Source: Streptomyces sp. F63
Lineage (GTDB): Bacteria > Actinomycetota > Actinomycetes > Streptomycetales > Streptomycetaceae
Length of the DNA stretch: 64,000 nt
Direction of reading: 5' to 3'
Assembly (NCBI RefSeq): GCF_018070345.1
Contig: NZ_JAGPXX010000015.1
Location: 1 to 64,000 of the forward strand
Part shown: piece by piece, positions 20,358 through 29,666 of the stretch
How positions within the stretch are numbered: position 1 is the first letter of the stretch
Layout of the letters: each line of letters begins with the position of its first letter
Notes under the pieces: generated by a model
Told to the model about the DNA's origin: nothing
Databases searched by the model: none
Seen by the model: only the letters and a program-made list of their open reading frames with translations
Made by a program: the position numbers and the translations under genes

Positions 20358-22298
20358 GTGGAGAACCTCATCGGATTGCTCGTCGCGGCGCCGCTGCTCG
20401 GCGCGGCCGTGCTGCTCAGCGGCGGCCGGCGGCTGGACCGCGCCGGGCACTGGATCGGCACGGCGCTCGCGGTGGCCTCCTTCGTCGTCGGCGCGGTGCT
20501 CTTCGCCGACATGCTGGGCCGGGACGGCGAGGACCGTGCCCTGCACCAGAGCCTGTTCAGCTGGGTGCCTGTGGAGGGCTTCCAGGCGGATGTCGCCTTC
20601 CAGCTGGACCAGCTGTCGATGACCTTCGTGCTGCTGATCACCGGTGTGGGTTCGCTGATCCACATCTATTCGATCGGCTACATGGAGCACGACGAGCGGC
20701 GCCGCCGATTCTTCGGCTATCTCAACCTGTTCCTGGCGGCGATGCTGCTGCTGGTCCTGGCCGACAACTACCTGCTGCTGTACGCGGGCTGGGAGGGCGT
20801 CGGCCTGGCGTCCTACCTGCTGATCGGCTTCTGGCAGCACAAGCCCAGCGCGGCCACCGCCGCGAAGAAGGCGTTCATCGTCAACCGCGTCGGCGACGTC
20901 GGCCTGTCGATCGCCATCATGCTGATGTTCACGACCTTCGGCACCTTCGCCTTCGAGCCGGTGCTGGCCTCGGCGGGCGAGACCTCCGAGGGCATGCTGA
21001 CGGCCATCGGCCTGATGCTGCTGCTGGCCGCCTGCGGCAAGTCGGCCCAGGTGCCGCTGCAGTCCTGGCTGGGTGACGCGATGGAGGGCCCGACCCCGGT
21101 CTCGGCCCTCATCCACGCCGCCACCATGGTCACCGCCGGCGTCTACCTCATCGTCCGCTCCGGCGCCATCTTCAACGGCTCGCCGGACGCGCAGCTCGTC
21201 GTCGCCATCGTCGGCGCCGTCACGCTGCTGTTCGGTGCGATCGTCGGTAGCGCGAAGGACGACATCAAGAAGGCACTGGCCGGCTCGACGATGTCGCAGA
21301 TCGGCTACATGGTGCTGGCCGCCGGGCTCGGGCCCATCGGCTACGTCTTCGCGATCATGCACCTGGTCACCCACGGCTTCTTCAAGGCCGGGCTCTTCCT
21401 CGGCGCCGGTTCGGTCATGCACGGCATGAACGACGAGGTCGACATGCGGAAGTACGGGGCCTTGCGGAAGTACATGCCGGTCACCTTCGTCACCTTCGGC
21501 CTCGGCTATCTGGCGATCATCGGCTTCCCCGGCCTGTCCGGCTTCTGGTCCAAGGACAAGATCATCGAGGCGGCCTTCGCCAAGGGCGGCACCGAGGGCT
21601 GGATCCTGGGCGGCGTCGCCCTGCTGGGCGCCGCGATCACCGCGTACTACATGACCCGGGTCATGCTGCTCACCTTCTTCGGCGAGAAGCGCTGGGCCCC
21701 GACGCCCTCCCCGGCCGCGCCGGACGTGGAACCCGCCGCGGAGACGGCCGGCGACCACACGATGCCGCACCCGCACGAGTCGCCCAGGTCCATGACGATC
21801 CCCATGATCGTGCTGGCCTTCGGATCGGTCTTCGCGGGCGGGCTGTTCAGCTGGAACAGCTCCTTCCTGCACTGGCTGGAGCCGGTCACCGGACACGACC
21901 ACGGCCACTCCCCGCTGAGCGCGGCGGCCGTGACCGGCGCGACCGTCGCCGTCCTGCTGCTCGGTGTGCTCGTGGCCTGGCTGCAGTACGGCCGCAAGCC
22001 CGTGCCCGCCACGGCGCCGCGCGGCTCGCTGCTCACCCGGGCCGCCCGCCGCGATCTGCTCCAGGACGACTTCAACCACGTCGTGCTGGTCAAGCCCGGC
22101 GAGTATCTGACCCGGGGTCTGGTCTACGTCGACAACAAGGGCGTGGACGGGGTCGTCAACGGCACCGCGGCGGCGGTCGGCGGGCTCTCCGGCCGGATGC
22201 GGCGGATGCAGAACGGCTTCGTCCGCTCCTACGCGGTCTCGATGTTCGGCGGTACGGCGGTCCTGATCGCCGCGACCCTGCTGATGAGGGCGGTCTGA
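20358..22298 (+). CDS. nuoL: NADH-quinone oxidoreductase subunit L (proton-pumping)
   Basis: A 646-residue antiporter-like subunit with 14-16 helices and the long amphipathic C-terminal helix. Conserved segments are [57 protein letters not shown] and [19 protein letters not shown]. It couples quinone reduction to proton export. GTG start at 20358, 12 bp after nuoK. Confidence 0.97.
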   Translation: MENLIGLLVAAPLLGAAVLLSGGRRLDRAGHWIGTALAVASFVVGAVLFADMLGRDGEDRALHQSLFSWVPVEGFQADVAFQLDQLSMTFVLLITGVGSLIHIYSIGYMEHDERRRRFFGYLNLFLAAMLLLVLADNYLLLYAGWEGVGLASYLLIGFWQHKPSAATAAKKAFIVNRVGDVGLSIAIMLMFTTFGTFAFEPVLASAGETSEGMLTAIGLMLLLAACGKSAQVPLQSWLGDAMEGPTPVSALIHAATMVTAGVYLIVRSGAIFNGSPDAQLVVAIVGAVTLLFGAIVGSAKDDIKKALAGSTMSQIGYMVLAAGLGPIGYVFAIMHLVTHGFFKAGLFLGAGSVMHGMNDEVDMRKYGALRKYMPVTFVTFGLGYLAIIGFPGLSGFWSKDKIIEAAFAKGGTEGWILGGVALLGAAITAYYMTRVMLLTFFGEKRWAPTPSPAAPDVEPAAETAGDHTMPHPHESPRSMTIPMIVLAFGSVFAGGLFSWNSSFLHWLEPVTGHDHGHSPLSAAAVTGATVAVLLLGVLVAWLQYGRKPVPATAPRGSLLTRAARRDLLQDDFNHVVLVKPGEYLTRGLVYVDNKGVDGVVNGTAAAVGGLSGRMRRMQNGFVRSYAVSMFGGTAVLIAATLLMRAV

Positions 22299-22300
22299 TC

Positions 22301-23944
22301 ATGTCTTCTGTTGTCAACGACGGCTTCCCGCTGCTGACGGCCACGGCCGTGCTGCCGGCACTGGGAGCGATCGCGACCGCGGCGGTGCCCGCCGCGAAGC
22401 GCGCCGCCGCCAAGTGGACGGCGCTGCTCTTCTCGCTGGGCACCCTGGTGCTGGCGGGCGTGGTGCTGGCCCGCTTCGACCCGGGCGGCGACCGCTACCA
22501 ACTGGCCGAGTCCCGGGCCTGGATCGCCGACTTCGGCGTCCGCTACGAGCTGGGCGTGGACGGCATCGGCGCCGCCCTCATCGGGCTCACCGCGCTGCTG
22601 ATGCCCTTCATCATCCTCGCCTCCTGGCGCGACGCCGACCCGGCGGCCGAGGGGAACGGCGACCGGCCCGGCCGGCGCTGGCGGCCGGTGCAGGGCTTCT
22701 TCGCGCTGCTCCTGATGATCGAGGCGATGGTGGTCATCTCCTTCGCCGCGACCGACGTCTTCCTCTTCTACATCTTCTTCGAGGCCATGCTCATCCCGAT
22801 GTACTTCCTCATCGGGGGCTTCGGGGACCGGGCGCACGCCCTGAGCGACGAGGACGCGGCCAAGCAGCGCACCTACGCCGCCGTCAAGTTCCTGCTCTAC
22901 AACCTGGCGGGCGGCCTGATCATGCTCGCCGCGGTCGTCGGGCTGTACGCCGTGACGGCCGACCAGCTCGGCGAGGGCACCTTCTCGCTCCAGCAGATCA
23001 CCGAGGCCCGCGCCTCCGGCGAGCTGACCATGGCGACCACCACCGAGCGGCTGCTCTTCCTCGGCTTCTTCTTCGCCTTCGCGGTGAAGGCGCCGCTGTG
23101 GCCGCTGCACACCTGGCTGCCCAACGCCATGGGCGAGTCGACGGCCCCCGTCGCCGTGCTGATCACCGCGGTGATGGACAAGGTCGGCACCTTCGCGATG
23201 CTCCGCTTCTGCCTCGGGCTCTTCCCGGAGGCCAGCGAGTGGGCGACGCCGGTGGTGCTGGTGCTGGCCCTGGTCAGCATCGTCTACGGGGCGCTGCTGG
23301 CGGTCGGCCAGCGGGACATCAAGCGGCTGATCGCCTATGCCTCGGTGTCCCACTTCGGCTTCATCATCCTGGGCATCTTCGCCATGACGAGCCAGGGCCA
23401 GAGCGGGGCGACCCTCTACATGGTCTTCCACGGGATCTCGACGGCGGTGCTCATGCTCGTCGCCGGCTTCCTCATCTCGCGGCGCGGCTCGCGGCTCATC
23501 GCCGACTTCGGCGGGGTCCAGAAGGTGGCCCCGGTGCTGGCCGGCACCTTCCTGATCGGCGGTCTGGCCACGCTGTCGCTGCCCGGACTCGCCCCGTTCG
23601 TCAGCGAGTTCCTGGTGCTGGTCGGCACCTTCAGCCGGTATCCGGTGATCGGGATCATCGCCACCATCGGCATCGTCCTGGCCGCGCTCTACGTCCTGGT
23701 GCTGTACCAGCGCACCATGACCGGGCCGGTCAAGGAGGGGGTGCTGAAGATGCCCGATCTGCGGCTGCGGGAGCTGGTGGTCGTGACGCCGCTGATCGCT
23801 CTGCTGATCTTCCTCGGTGTCTTCCCCAAGCCGCTGACGGACATCGTCAACCCGGCTGTCGAGCACACCATGTCGGATGTCCGGAAGACGGATCCCCGGC
23901 CCGACGTCGACATTCCGTCACCTGATGTGGAGGCCGCGAAGTGA
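22301..23944 (+). CDS. nuoM: NADH-quinone oxidoreductase subunit M
   Basis: A 547-residue antiporter-like subunit. FFEAMLIPMYFLIGGFGD, KAPLWPLHTWLPNAMGESTA and IAYASVSHFGFIILG are diagnostic. Fourteen helices are expected. It begins two bases after nuoL and overlaps nuoN by four bases. Confidence 0.97.
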   Translation: MSSVVNDGFPLLTATAVLPALGAIATAAVPAAKRAAAKWTALLFSLGTLVLAGVVLARFDPGGDRYQLAESRAWIADFGVRYELGVDGIGAALIGLTALLMPFIILASWRDADPAAEGNGDRPGRRWRPVQGFFALLLMIEAMVVISFAATDVFLFYIFFEAMLIPMYFLIGGFGDRAHALSDEDAAKQRTYAAVKFLLYNLAGGLIMLAAVVGLYAVTADQLGEGTFSLQQITEARASGELTMATTTERLLFLGFFFAFAVKAPLWPLHTWLPNAMGESTAPVAVLITAVMDKVGTFAMLRFCLGLFPEASEWATPVVLVLALVSIVYGALLAVGQRDIKRLIAYASVSHFGFIILGIFAMTSQGQSGATLYMVFHGISTAVLMLVAGFLISRRGSRLIADFGGVQKVAPVLAGTFLIGGLATLSLPGLAPFVSEFLVLVGTFSRYPVIGIIATIGIVLAALYVLVLYQRTMTGPVKEGVLKMPDLRLRELVVVTPLIALLIFLGVFPKPLTDIVNPAVEHTMSDVRKTDPRPDVDIPSPDVEAAK

Positions 23945-25593
23945 GCCCCATGGCATCCGTCCACAGCCTGTGGGCGATCTCGGCCGAGGCGCCGTTGAAG
24001 ATCGATGCCCCGGAGATCGAGTACGTCCAGCTCGCCCCGGTGCTGATCGTGCTGGTCGCGGCGGTCGGCGGAATCCTCATCGAGGCGTTCCTCCCGCGCC
24101 GGGCCCGCTACTACGCCCAGTTCGGGCTGACCTCGGCCGGCCTGGCCGCGGCCTTCGCCTCCGTCATCGGTCTGGCGGCGGGCGGACACGGCACGGACAA
24201 GGCCCAGGTCGCGGCGATGGGGGCCCTGGCGGTCGACGGTCCGGCGCTCTTCCTCCAGGGCACCGTGCTGCTGGTGGCCCTCGTCTCCGTCCTCACCTTC
24301 GCGGAGCGGCGGCTGGACCCGGCGGCGCACGGCAAGCGGGTGGACTCCTTCGCGGCGCAGGCCGCCGCCACCCCCGGCGGCACGGCAGAACAGGCCGCGG
24401 TGAAGGCCGGGTTCACCACCACCGAGGTCTTCCCGATCCTGCTGTTCGCGGTCACCGGCATGCTGGTCTTCCCGGCGGCCAACGACCTGCTGACGCTGTT
24501 CGTGGCCCTGGAAGTCCTCTCGCTGCCGCTGTACGTGCTGTGCGCGCTGGCCCGCCGGCAGCGGCTGCTGTCGCAGGAGGCGGCGGTCAAGTACTTCCTG
24601 CTCGGCGCCTTCTCCTCGGCGTTCCTCCTCTTCGGCATCGCGCTGCTGTACGGCTACGCGGGCACCGTCACCTACGGCGGCATCGCCCAGGTGATCTCCG
24701 GCGACCTCCAGCAGGTGGAGCCCGCCGTGGCCGCCACCATGGGCAATGACGCGCTGCTGCTGATCGGTGCCGCGCTGGTGCTGATGGGCCTGCTGTTCAA
24801 GGTCGGCGCCGTCCCGTTCCACATGTGGACCCCGGACGTCTACCAGGGCGCCCCGACCCCGGTCACCGGTTTCATGGCGGCGGCGACCAAGGTCGCGGCC
24901 TTCGGCGCGCTGCTGCGGATCCTGTACGTGGTGCTGCCGGGGCTGCGCTGGGACTGGCGGCCGGTGATGTGGGGCGTCGTCATCGTGACGATGGCCGTGG
25001 GCGCGATCGTCGCGGTCACCCAGACCGATGTGAAGCGGCTGTTGGCGTACTCGTCGATCGCCCACGCCGGGTTCATCCTGGCCGGTGTCGTGGCCACCAC
25101 TCCGTCCGGCATCTCCTCGGTCCTCTTCTACCTGCTGGCCTATTCCTTCGTCACGGTCGGCGCCTTCGCCGTGGTGACGCTCGTCCGCGACGCGGGCGGC
25201 GAGGCCACGCACCTGTCGAAGTGGGTCGGGCTGGGCCGGCGGTCGCCCCTGGTCGCGGCCGTGTTCGGGCTTTTCCTGCTGGCCTTCGCGGGCATCCCGC
25301 TGACCTCGGGGTTCGCGGGCAAGTTCGCGGTCTTCAAGGCGGCGGCGGAGGGCGGCGCGGGGGCGCTGGTCGTGGTCGGTGTGGTCGCGTCGGCCATCGC
25401 CGCGTTCTTCTACATCCGCGTCATCGTCCTGATGTTCTTCAACGAGCCGCAGGCCGGCGGTCCGACGGTCGCCGTGCCCAGCGCGCTGACCTCGGCGGCC
25501 ATCGCGGTCGGTGTCGTCGTCACGCTCGTGCTCGGCATCGCGCCGCAGTACTTCCTGGACCTGGCCGGCCAGGCGGGCGTCTTCGTGCGCTGA
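23941..25593 (+). CDS. nuoN: NADH-quinone oxidoreductase subunit N
   Basis: A 550-residue antiporter-like subunit ending the operon. ALEVLSLPLYVLCALARR, KVGAVPFHMWTPDVYQGAPT and RLLAYSSIAHAGFILAG are the family motifs. It starts at GTG 23941 overlapping nuoM; an in-frame ATG three codons later is an alternative. A strong hairpin follows 41 bases after the stop. Confidence 0.97.
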   Translation: MSPMASVHSLWAISAEAPLKIDAPEIEYVQLAPVLIVLVAAVGGILIEAFLPRRARYYAQFGLTSAGLAAAFASVIGLAAGGHGTDKAQVAAMGALAVDGPALFLQGTVLLVALVSVLTFAERRLDPAAHGKRVDSFAAQAAATPGGTAEQAAVKAGFTTTEVFPILLFAVTGMLVFPAANDLLTLFVALEVLSLPLYVLCALARRQRLLSQEAAVKYFLLGAFSSAFLLFGIALLYGYAGTVTYGGIAQVISGDLQQVEPAVAATMGNDALLLIGAALVLMGLLFKVGAVPFHMWTPDVYQGAPTPVTGFMAAATKVAAFGALLRILYVVLPGLRWDWRPVMWGVVIVTMAVGAIVAVTQTDVKRLLAYSSIAHAGFILAGVVATTPSGISSVLFYLLAYSFVTVGAFAVVTLVRDAGGEATHLSKWVGLGRRSPLVAAVFGLFLLAFAGIPLTSGFAGKFAVFKAAAEGGAGALVVVGVVASAIAAFFYIRVIVLMFFNEPQAGGPTVAVPSALTSAAIAVGVVVTLVLGIAPQYFLDLAGQAGVFVR

Positions 25594-25634
25594 CACGGCG
25601 CGGCCGGCAGGCGCCGCACCCCCGGTACGGCGGT

Positions 25635-25668
25635 GGGCCGCCGCCCCTGGCAGCAGGGGCGGCGGCCC
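25635..25668 (+). terminator. Terminator of the nuoA-N operon
   Basis: Perfect 15-bp arms GGGCCGCCGCCCCTG and CAGGGGCGGCGGCCC with loop GCAG. Confidence 0.85.
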
Positions 25669-25691
25669 GTCGCCGTGTCCGGCGGCGGAGT

Positions 25692-25871
25692 GTGATATCC
25701 GATCCGGCGGCGCGGGCCCTGCGGGAAACCGGCACGGACGACGCCGTCGACGCGGTCGTCGCGGCGACCGCTGTCGTCCACCGGGCACCCGTCGTGACCG
25801 TCGACGAGGGCGGCATCCGGAGTCTGCTGGAGGCGCCGGACGCCTTCGAGCACCCGGTCGTGGTGGTCTGA
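25692..25871 (+). pseudogene. C-terminal remnant of a PIN-domain (VapC-like) toxin
   Basis: A 59-residue frame from GTG 25692 reads TGTDDAVDAVVAATAVVHRA then PVVTVDEGGIRSLLEA. This matches the last third of PIN-domain proteins (the acidic VDAVVAATA helix and the PVVT-D strand). The first two thirds with the other catalytic acids are absent and no antitoxin is adjacent. GGAG stands before the GTG, so a small product is possible, but a decayed gene is likelier. Confidence 0.6.
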
Positions 25872-25891
25872 CCGCTGCGCCGCGCGGGCCC

Positions 25892-25937
25892 CGCCCGCCC
25901 GCTTCCGGGGCCGGGCGGGCCGGGAAGCGGGCGGGCG
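25892..25937 (-). terminator. Hairpin after fumarylacetoacetase gene
   Basis: Perfect 15-bp arms CGCCCGCCCGCTTCC and GGAAGCGGGCGGGCG around a 16-base GC-rich loop, touching the stop codon of the minus-strand gene. Confidence 0.65.
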
Positions 25938-27161
25938 TCAGGCGGGGACGATGCGGCCGGTGACCTCGCCGAGGCCGATGCGGGAGTTCTCGGGGCCGGG
26001 GGCCCAGGCGGTGAGGGTGACCTCGTCGCCGTCCTCCAGGTAGGTGCGCTTGCCGCCGGGCAGGTCGAGCGGGTCGCGGCCGTTCCAGGTGAGCTCCAGC
26101 AGGGAGCCCCGCTGGTGCGGCTCCGGGCCGCTGACCGTGCCGGAGGCATAGAGGTCCCCGGTGCGCAGGGAGGCGCCGTTCACCGTGAGGTGGGCCAGCT
26201 GCTGGGCGGCCGTCCAGTACATGCCGGAGAACGGCGGCTCGGCGACGGTGTGGCCGTTCACGGCCACCGTGATGCGGAGGTCGAAGCCGCCGGGCTCGGT
26301 CCCCGCCGTGTCGTCGAGGTACGGCAGCGGCCGGGGATCGCGCGGGGGCGGCGCGACGCGGGCCGCGTCCAGAGCCTCCAGCGGGGTGATCCAGGCCGAG
26401 ACGGAGGTGGCGAAGGACTTGCCGAGGAACGGCCCGAGGGGGCGGTACTCCCAGGACTGGATGTCCCGGGCGGACCAGTCGTTGAGCAGGCAGACGCCGA
26501 AGACGTGCTCGCGGAAGGCGGAGAGCGGCACCCGCTCGCCCAGCCGTGACGGTACGCCGACCACGAAGCCGGCCTCGGCCTCGATGTCGAGGCGCTGCGT
26601 GGGGCCGAAGACGGGCTTGTCCCCCGCCGCGCGCTGGCCGTTCGGGCGGACGACCGGAGTGCCGGAGACCACGACGGTGCCCGCCCGGCCGTGGTAACCG
26701 ATCGGCAGGTGCTTCCAGTTGGGCGTCAGCGCGGGCCCCTCCGGCCGGAAGATCCGGCCGACGTTGGCGGCGTGGTGCTCGCTGGAGTAGAAGTCGGCGT
26801 AGTCGGCGACCTCGAAGGGGAGGTGGAGCGTCACCTCGGTGAGCGGGTGCAGGAACGGCTCGATGGCGGGGTAGCCGATCCAGGTGGCCACGCTGGCCCG
26901 GACGGCCCGCCAGGTGGGGCGTCCGGCGGCCATCAGCGGATTGAGGGTGGGATGGGCCAGCACGTCGGCGTGCGGGGAGCCGAGGGCGGTGGCGGCCGTG
27001 TGCACGTCCAGGACGCGGTCGCCGTAGCGGACGCCGATGCGCCTGCGGCCGGGCTCGTCGGGGGTGCTGAAGACGCCGTAGGGCAGGTTGTGCGCACCGT
27101 AGAGATCGTCGCGGTCGTTCACCGCGGGTCTCGCGAGATCGAACGGATCCTGCTGGGGCAT
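25938..27161 (-). CDS. fahA: Fumarylacetoacetase
   Basis: A 407-residue enzyme that splits fumarylacetoacetate to fumarate and acetoacetate, the last step of tyrosine/homogentisate catabolism. It shows an N-terminal FAH domain (HNLPYGVFSTPDEP), DFYSSEHHAANVGRIFRP with metal ligands, PIGYHGRAGTVVVSGTPV and LLNDWSARDIQSWEYRPLGP. Length is typical. It starts at ATG 27161. It is monocistronic here; the other homogentisate genes are not in the window. Confidence 0.95.
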   Translation of the reverse strand: MPQQDPFDLARPAVNDRDDLYGAHNLPYGVFSTPDEPGRRRIGVRYGDRVLDVHTAATALGSPHADVLAHPTLNPLMAAGRPTWRAVRASVATWIGYPAIEPFLHPLTEVTLHLPFEVADYADFYSSEHHAANVGRIFRPEGPALTPNWKHLPIGYHGRAGTVVVSGTPVVRPNGQRAAGDKPVFGPTQRLDIEAEAGFVVGVPSRLGERVPLSAFREHVFGVCLLNDWSARDIQSWEYRPLGPFLGKSFATSVSAWITPLEALDAARVAPPPRDPRPLPYLDDTAGTEPGGFDLRITVAVNGHTVAEPPFSGMYWTAAQQLAHLTVNGASLRTGDLYASGTVSGPEPHQRGSLLELTWNGRDPLDLPGGKRTYLEDGDEVTLTAWAPGPENSRIGLGEVTGRIVPA

Positions 27162-27360
27162 GGACTCTGCCTCGCCTTCATGTCGCCTGGATCGTGCTCG
27201 GCCTCAGATTACGGGGCCGGGGGGCGGGCGCGCCGGGCTCGGGGGCTGATCGGGGGCCGGGCCGATGCGGTCGCAGTCGGAGGGGATCGGCTGTGAAGTG
27301 AGCGGAAACAAGGCGTAGAAAGTGTGATGTCCGGAAAAGCCTTGCTGCCGCCGGACATAC

Positions 27361-27771
27361 CGGAGTGGTTTTCCCGGCGGATCACGAACAGCGGGGGCCG
27401 CCGGCCGCTGTGGCCGAGGCGGCGGGGAGTGGCGAGCCGGCCTGCGGCGGCCCTTCACCGGCCGCACGGCGGGCCGGGAGGAGCCGGAGCGGCTGGCGGG
27501 CCAACTCCTGGGCGTGGGCCGGGAGATCGGCCGCCCAGCGCTCTTGGTGCCCACCGGCGAGGAGGTGGCGGTCCTCATCGCGGAGCACGCCGGGGCGCTC
27601 GCGGAGCACTTCGTCTTCCCCCGGGCGGACCCGGGGCTGCCGCGCCGGCCGGCCGGCCAACGGGCCCGCGCGAACTCTGCGCCGAGCACGGGGTGCCATT
27701 GCCCGCCGCCGCCTTCCCCGGCTCGTACGCCGGCATCGAGGAGTTCGCGGCCACGGCGCGTATCGCGGGGA
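27361..27771 (+). pseudogene. Broken ATP-grasp-family gene fragment
   Basis: Read in the frame of base 27361, bases about 27466-27650 give GREEPERLAGQLLGVGREI, GRPALLVPTGEEVAVLIAEH and ALAEHFVFPRADPGLPRR. This resembles the N-terminal part of actinobacterial ATP-grasp proteins (the GRPxLLVPTxDExAVLIAEHA segment). Near 27655 the similarity shifts frame and continues as ELCAEHGVPLPAAAFPGS and EEFAATA. It then ends before the ATP-binding core. No start codon with ribosome site is seen. At least one frameshift and loss of most of the protein mean it is not functional. Confidence 0.6.
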
Positions 27772-27992
27772 TCTGGCCGCGACGGACTTCCTCGGGCCCG
27801 GGCTGCGCGCCGGACCGGCGGCCGGCCGGGGTGCTCCCGGACCGCGCGGGCTACCGCTCCTCGCTCCCCGGCCTCTGCTTCACCGGACTGCTGCCGGCCG
27901 CGTTCTCGTACGGGCCGGTGACGCGCTTCGTCCGCGGTACGGCGTGGGCCTCCCCGCGGCCGGCGAAGGCGGTGGCCGCCGACTGCTGGTGA
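27755..27992 (+). pseudogene. C-terminal fragment of an FAD/NAD(P)-dependent oxidoreductase
   Basis: Directly after the ATP-grasp fragment one frame reads AYRGDLAATDFLGPGLRAG, and after a shift another reads RAGYRSSLPGLCFTGLLPAA then SYGPVTRFVRGTAWASPRPA, ending at a stop at 27992. This is the usual C-terminus of flavin oxidoreductases (a PGLYFTGL..A.SFGPVMRFV.GT...PR pattern). The FAD-binding N-terminus is gone. The arrangement looks like two once-adjacent genes joined by a deletion. Confidence 0.55.
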
Positions 27993-28300
27993 CGGCCCCG
28001 GCCGTGGGCGTCCCGGCCCCCGTGGACCGGGCGGGGCCTCCCGGCCGCCGGGCCGGAGCGGAGCGAGCGATTCCATCCGGCGTGACCAAGAACACACCGG
28101 ACGCCGTCCGGCGCGGCGGAGTGCCGGGAGCCGCTGCGGGAAGACGCTTCCGGCGGTCTCTCCCGGCGAACGGGCGCCCGCAGTGATCGTCGGGCGACCG
28201 GATACGCTGCGCGTGATGGTGATGGCCGTGACAGCGATACATCGACATTCCGCGGGTCGTGCGTGAGCCGCGGAGTCGTCCGCAGACAGGAGAACCCCTC
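27993..28300. other. Non-coding gap before polyprenyl synthase gene
   Basis: No gene recognised. The last hundred bases before 28301 are less GC-rich (around 28200-28260) and probably hold the promoter of the following gene; no clear -35/-10 pair was assigned. Confidence 0.4.
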
Positions 28301-29311
28301 GTGACCGTCGTCGGGCCCTTCGGGCTGAGCGTGCGGGACCAGGCTCTGGAAGCCGATGTCCAGGCCGGGCTGGCGGCTGTCGAGGAGGGCCTGCTGGAGG
28401 CCACGAAAAGCGACGTGCCCTTCATCACCGAGGCCGCGCAGCACCTCGTCCGCGCCGGGGGCAAGCGGTTCCGCCCGCTGCTGGTGACGCTCGCCGCGCA
28501 GTTCGGCGATCCGCACGCGCCGGGCGTCGTGCCGTCCGCCGTCGTCGTCGAGCTGACGCATCTCGCCACCCTCTACCACGACGACGTCATGGACGAGGCG
28601 GATGTGCGCCGGGGCGTCCCCAGCGCCAACGCCAACTGGGACAACTCGGTGGCCGTCCTCACCGGCGACTTCCTCTTCGCCCGCGCCTCGCACCTGCTGG
28701 CCGACCTCGGCCCGGAGGCCGTCCGCATCCAGGCCGGGGCGTTCGAGCGGCTGGTCACCGGACAGATCCTGGAGACCGCGGGACCGGGCGCCGGGCGTGA
28801 TCCGATCGCCCACTACCTCGACGTGATCGCCGGCAAGACCGGCTCGCTGATCGCCGTCGCCGGCCGTTTCGGAGCCATGATGGCGGGCGCCGGCGAGCCG
28901 GTGGTGGACATCCTCACCCAGTACGGCGAGCGGCTCGGCACGGCCTTCCAGCTCGCGGACGACGTCCTCGACATCGCCAGCGACAGCAGCGAGTCGGGCA
29001 AGACCCCGGGCACGGACCTCCGCGAGGGCATCCCCACCCTGCCGGTGCTGCATCTGCGGGCGGCGGCCGAGCGGCACGGCCGCCCGGAGGACCGCGAGCT
29101 GTGCGCGATGCTGGACGGTGACCTCACGGACGACGCGGTGGTGACCGAGGCCCTGCGGCGGCTGCGCGAGCACCCCGCACTGGAGCAGGCGCGGCAGGAC
29201 ACGGTGCGCTACGCAGAGGAGGCCCGCGCCACCCTCGCCCCGCTGCCGGACGTCCCGGCGAAGGCGGCGCTGGAGAGCCTGTGCGACGCGGTGGTGCACC
29301 GGGCGGGCTGA
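28301..29311 (+). CDS. Trans-polyprenyl diphosphate synthase (menaquinone side chain)
   Basis: A 336-residue long-chain isoprenyl diphosphate synthase. The first aspartate-rich motif is YHDDVMDEADVRRG (with GGKRFRPLL before it) and the second is LADDVLDIASD. The enzyme condenses isopentenyl diphosphate units to the C35-C50 chain of menaquinone; chain length cannot be read here. The GTG at 28301 has ACAGGAG upstream. The frame is open 14 codons further upstream without similarity. Confidence 0.9.
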   Translation: MTVVGPFGLSVRDQALEADVQAGLAAVEEGLLEATKSDVPFITEAAQHLVRAGGKRFRPLLVTLAAQFGDPHAPGVVPSAVVVELTHLATLYHDDVMDEADVRRGVPSANANWDNSVAVLTGDFLFARASHLLADLGPEAVRIQAGAFERLVTGQILETAGPGAGRDPIAHYLDVIAGKTGSLIAVAGRFGAMMAGAGEPVVDILTQYGERLGTAFQLADDVLDIASDSSESGKTPGTDLREGIPTLPVLHLRAAAERHGRPEDRELCAMLDGDLTDDAVVTEALRRLREHPALEQARQDTVRYAEEARATLAPLPDVPAKAALESLCDAVVHRAG

Positions 29312-29666
29312 CGCCGCGAGCGGGGCGGTGCGCCCCCGAGCCCCCGCGTCGTCCCCGGAGTCCGGGACGGAGCGGTCCGCCCGGGGCGGTCCGGGCGGAG
29401 CCCCCGTGCACCCCTACGGGTGGCTGCGCCATCGGCGGTACGGAGCGCGACGGCCGGGGGAGGAGTCTCCTCCCCTGGGACTACGCGAAGTTGATGCCGC
29501 CGGTTGACGCCCCGCGCCGTGCGTTTTGGTGTGATGGGCATACGAACGCGGCGGGCTCGGGAGACAATGGACCGGGTGGGCAGCGCCCCGTCCGATGCCG
29601 GGAAGTCCGGGCGGCGGGGTCTTGCGAAGGTGTACGCGAACCGCCGCCGACCACGGAGGTAGGCAC
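29312..29666. other. Non-coding gap upstream of LolA-like gene
   Basis: No gene recognised. TTGACG at 29504 followed by somewhat AT-richer DNA (to about 29545) is a possible promoter, but the -10 spacing is not convincing. A good ribosome site GGAGG stands at 29655. Confidence 0.4.

Noticed and set aside
27365-28186. Intact gene in the open frame of 273 codons
   Set aside because: Codon-level similarity jumps among three frames to two unrelated families, so this is a decayed locus rather than one gene.
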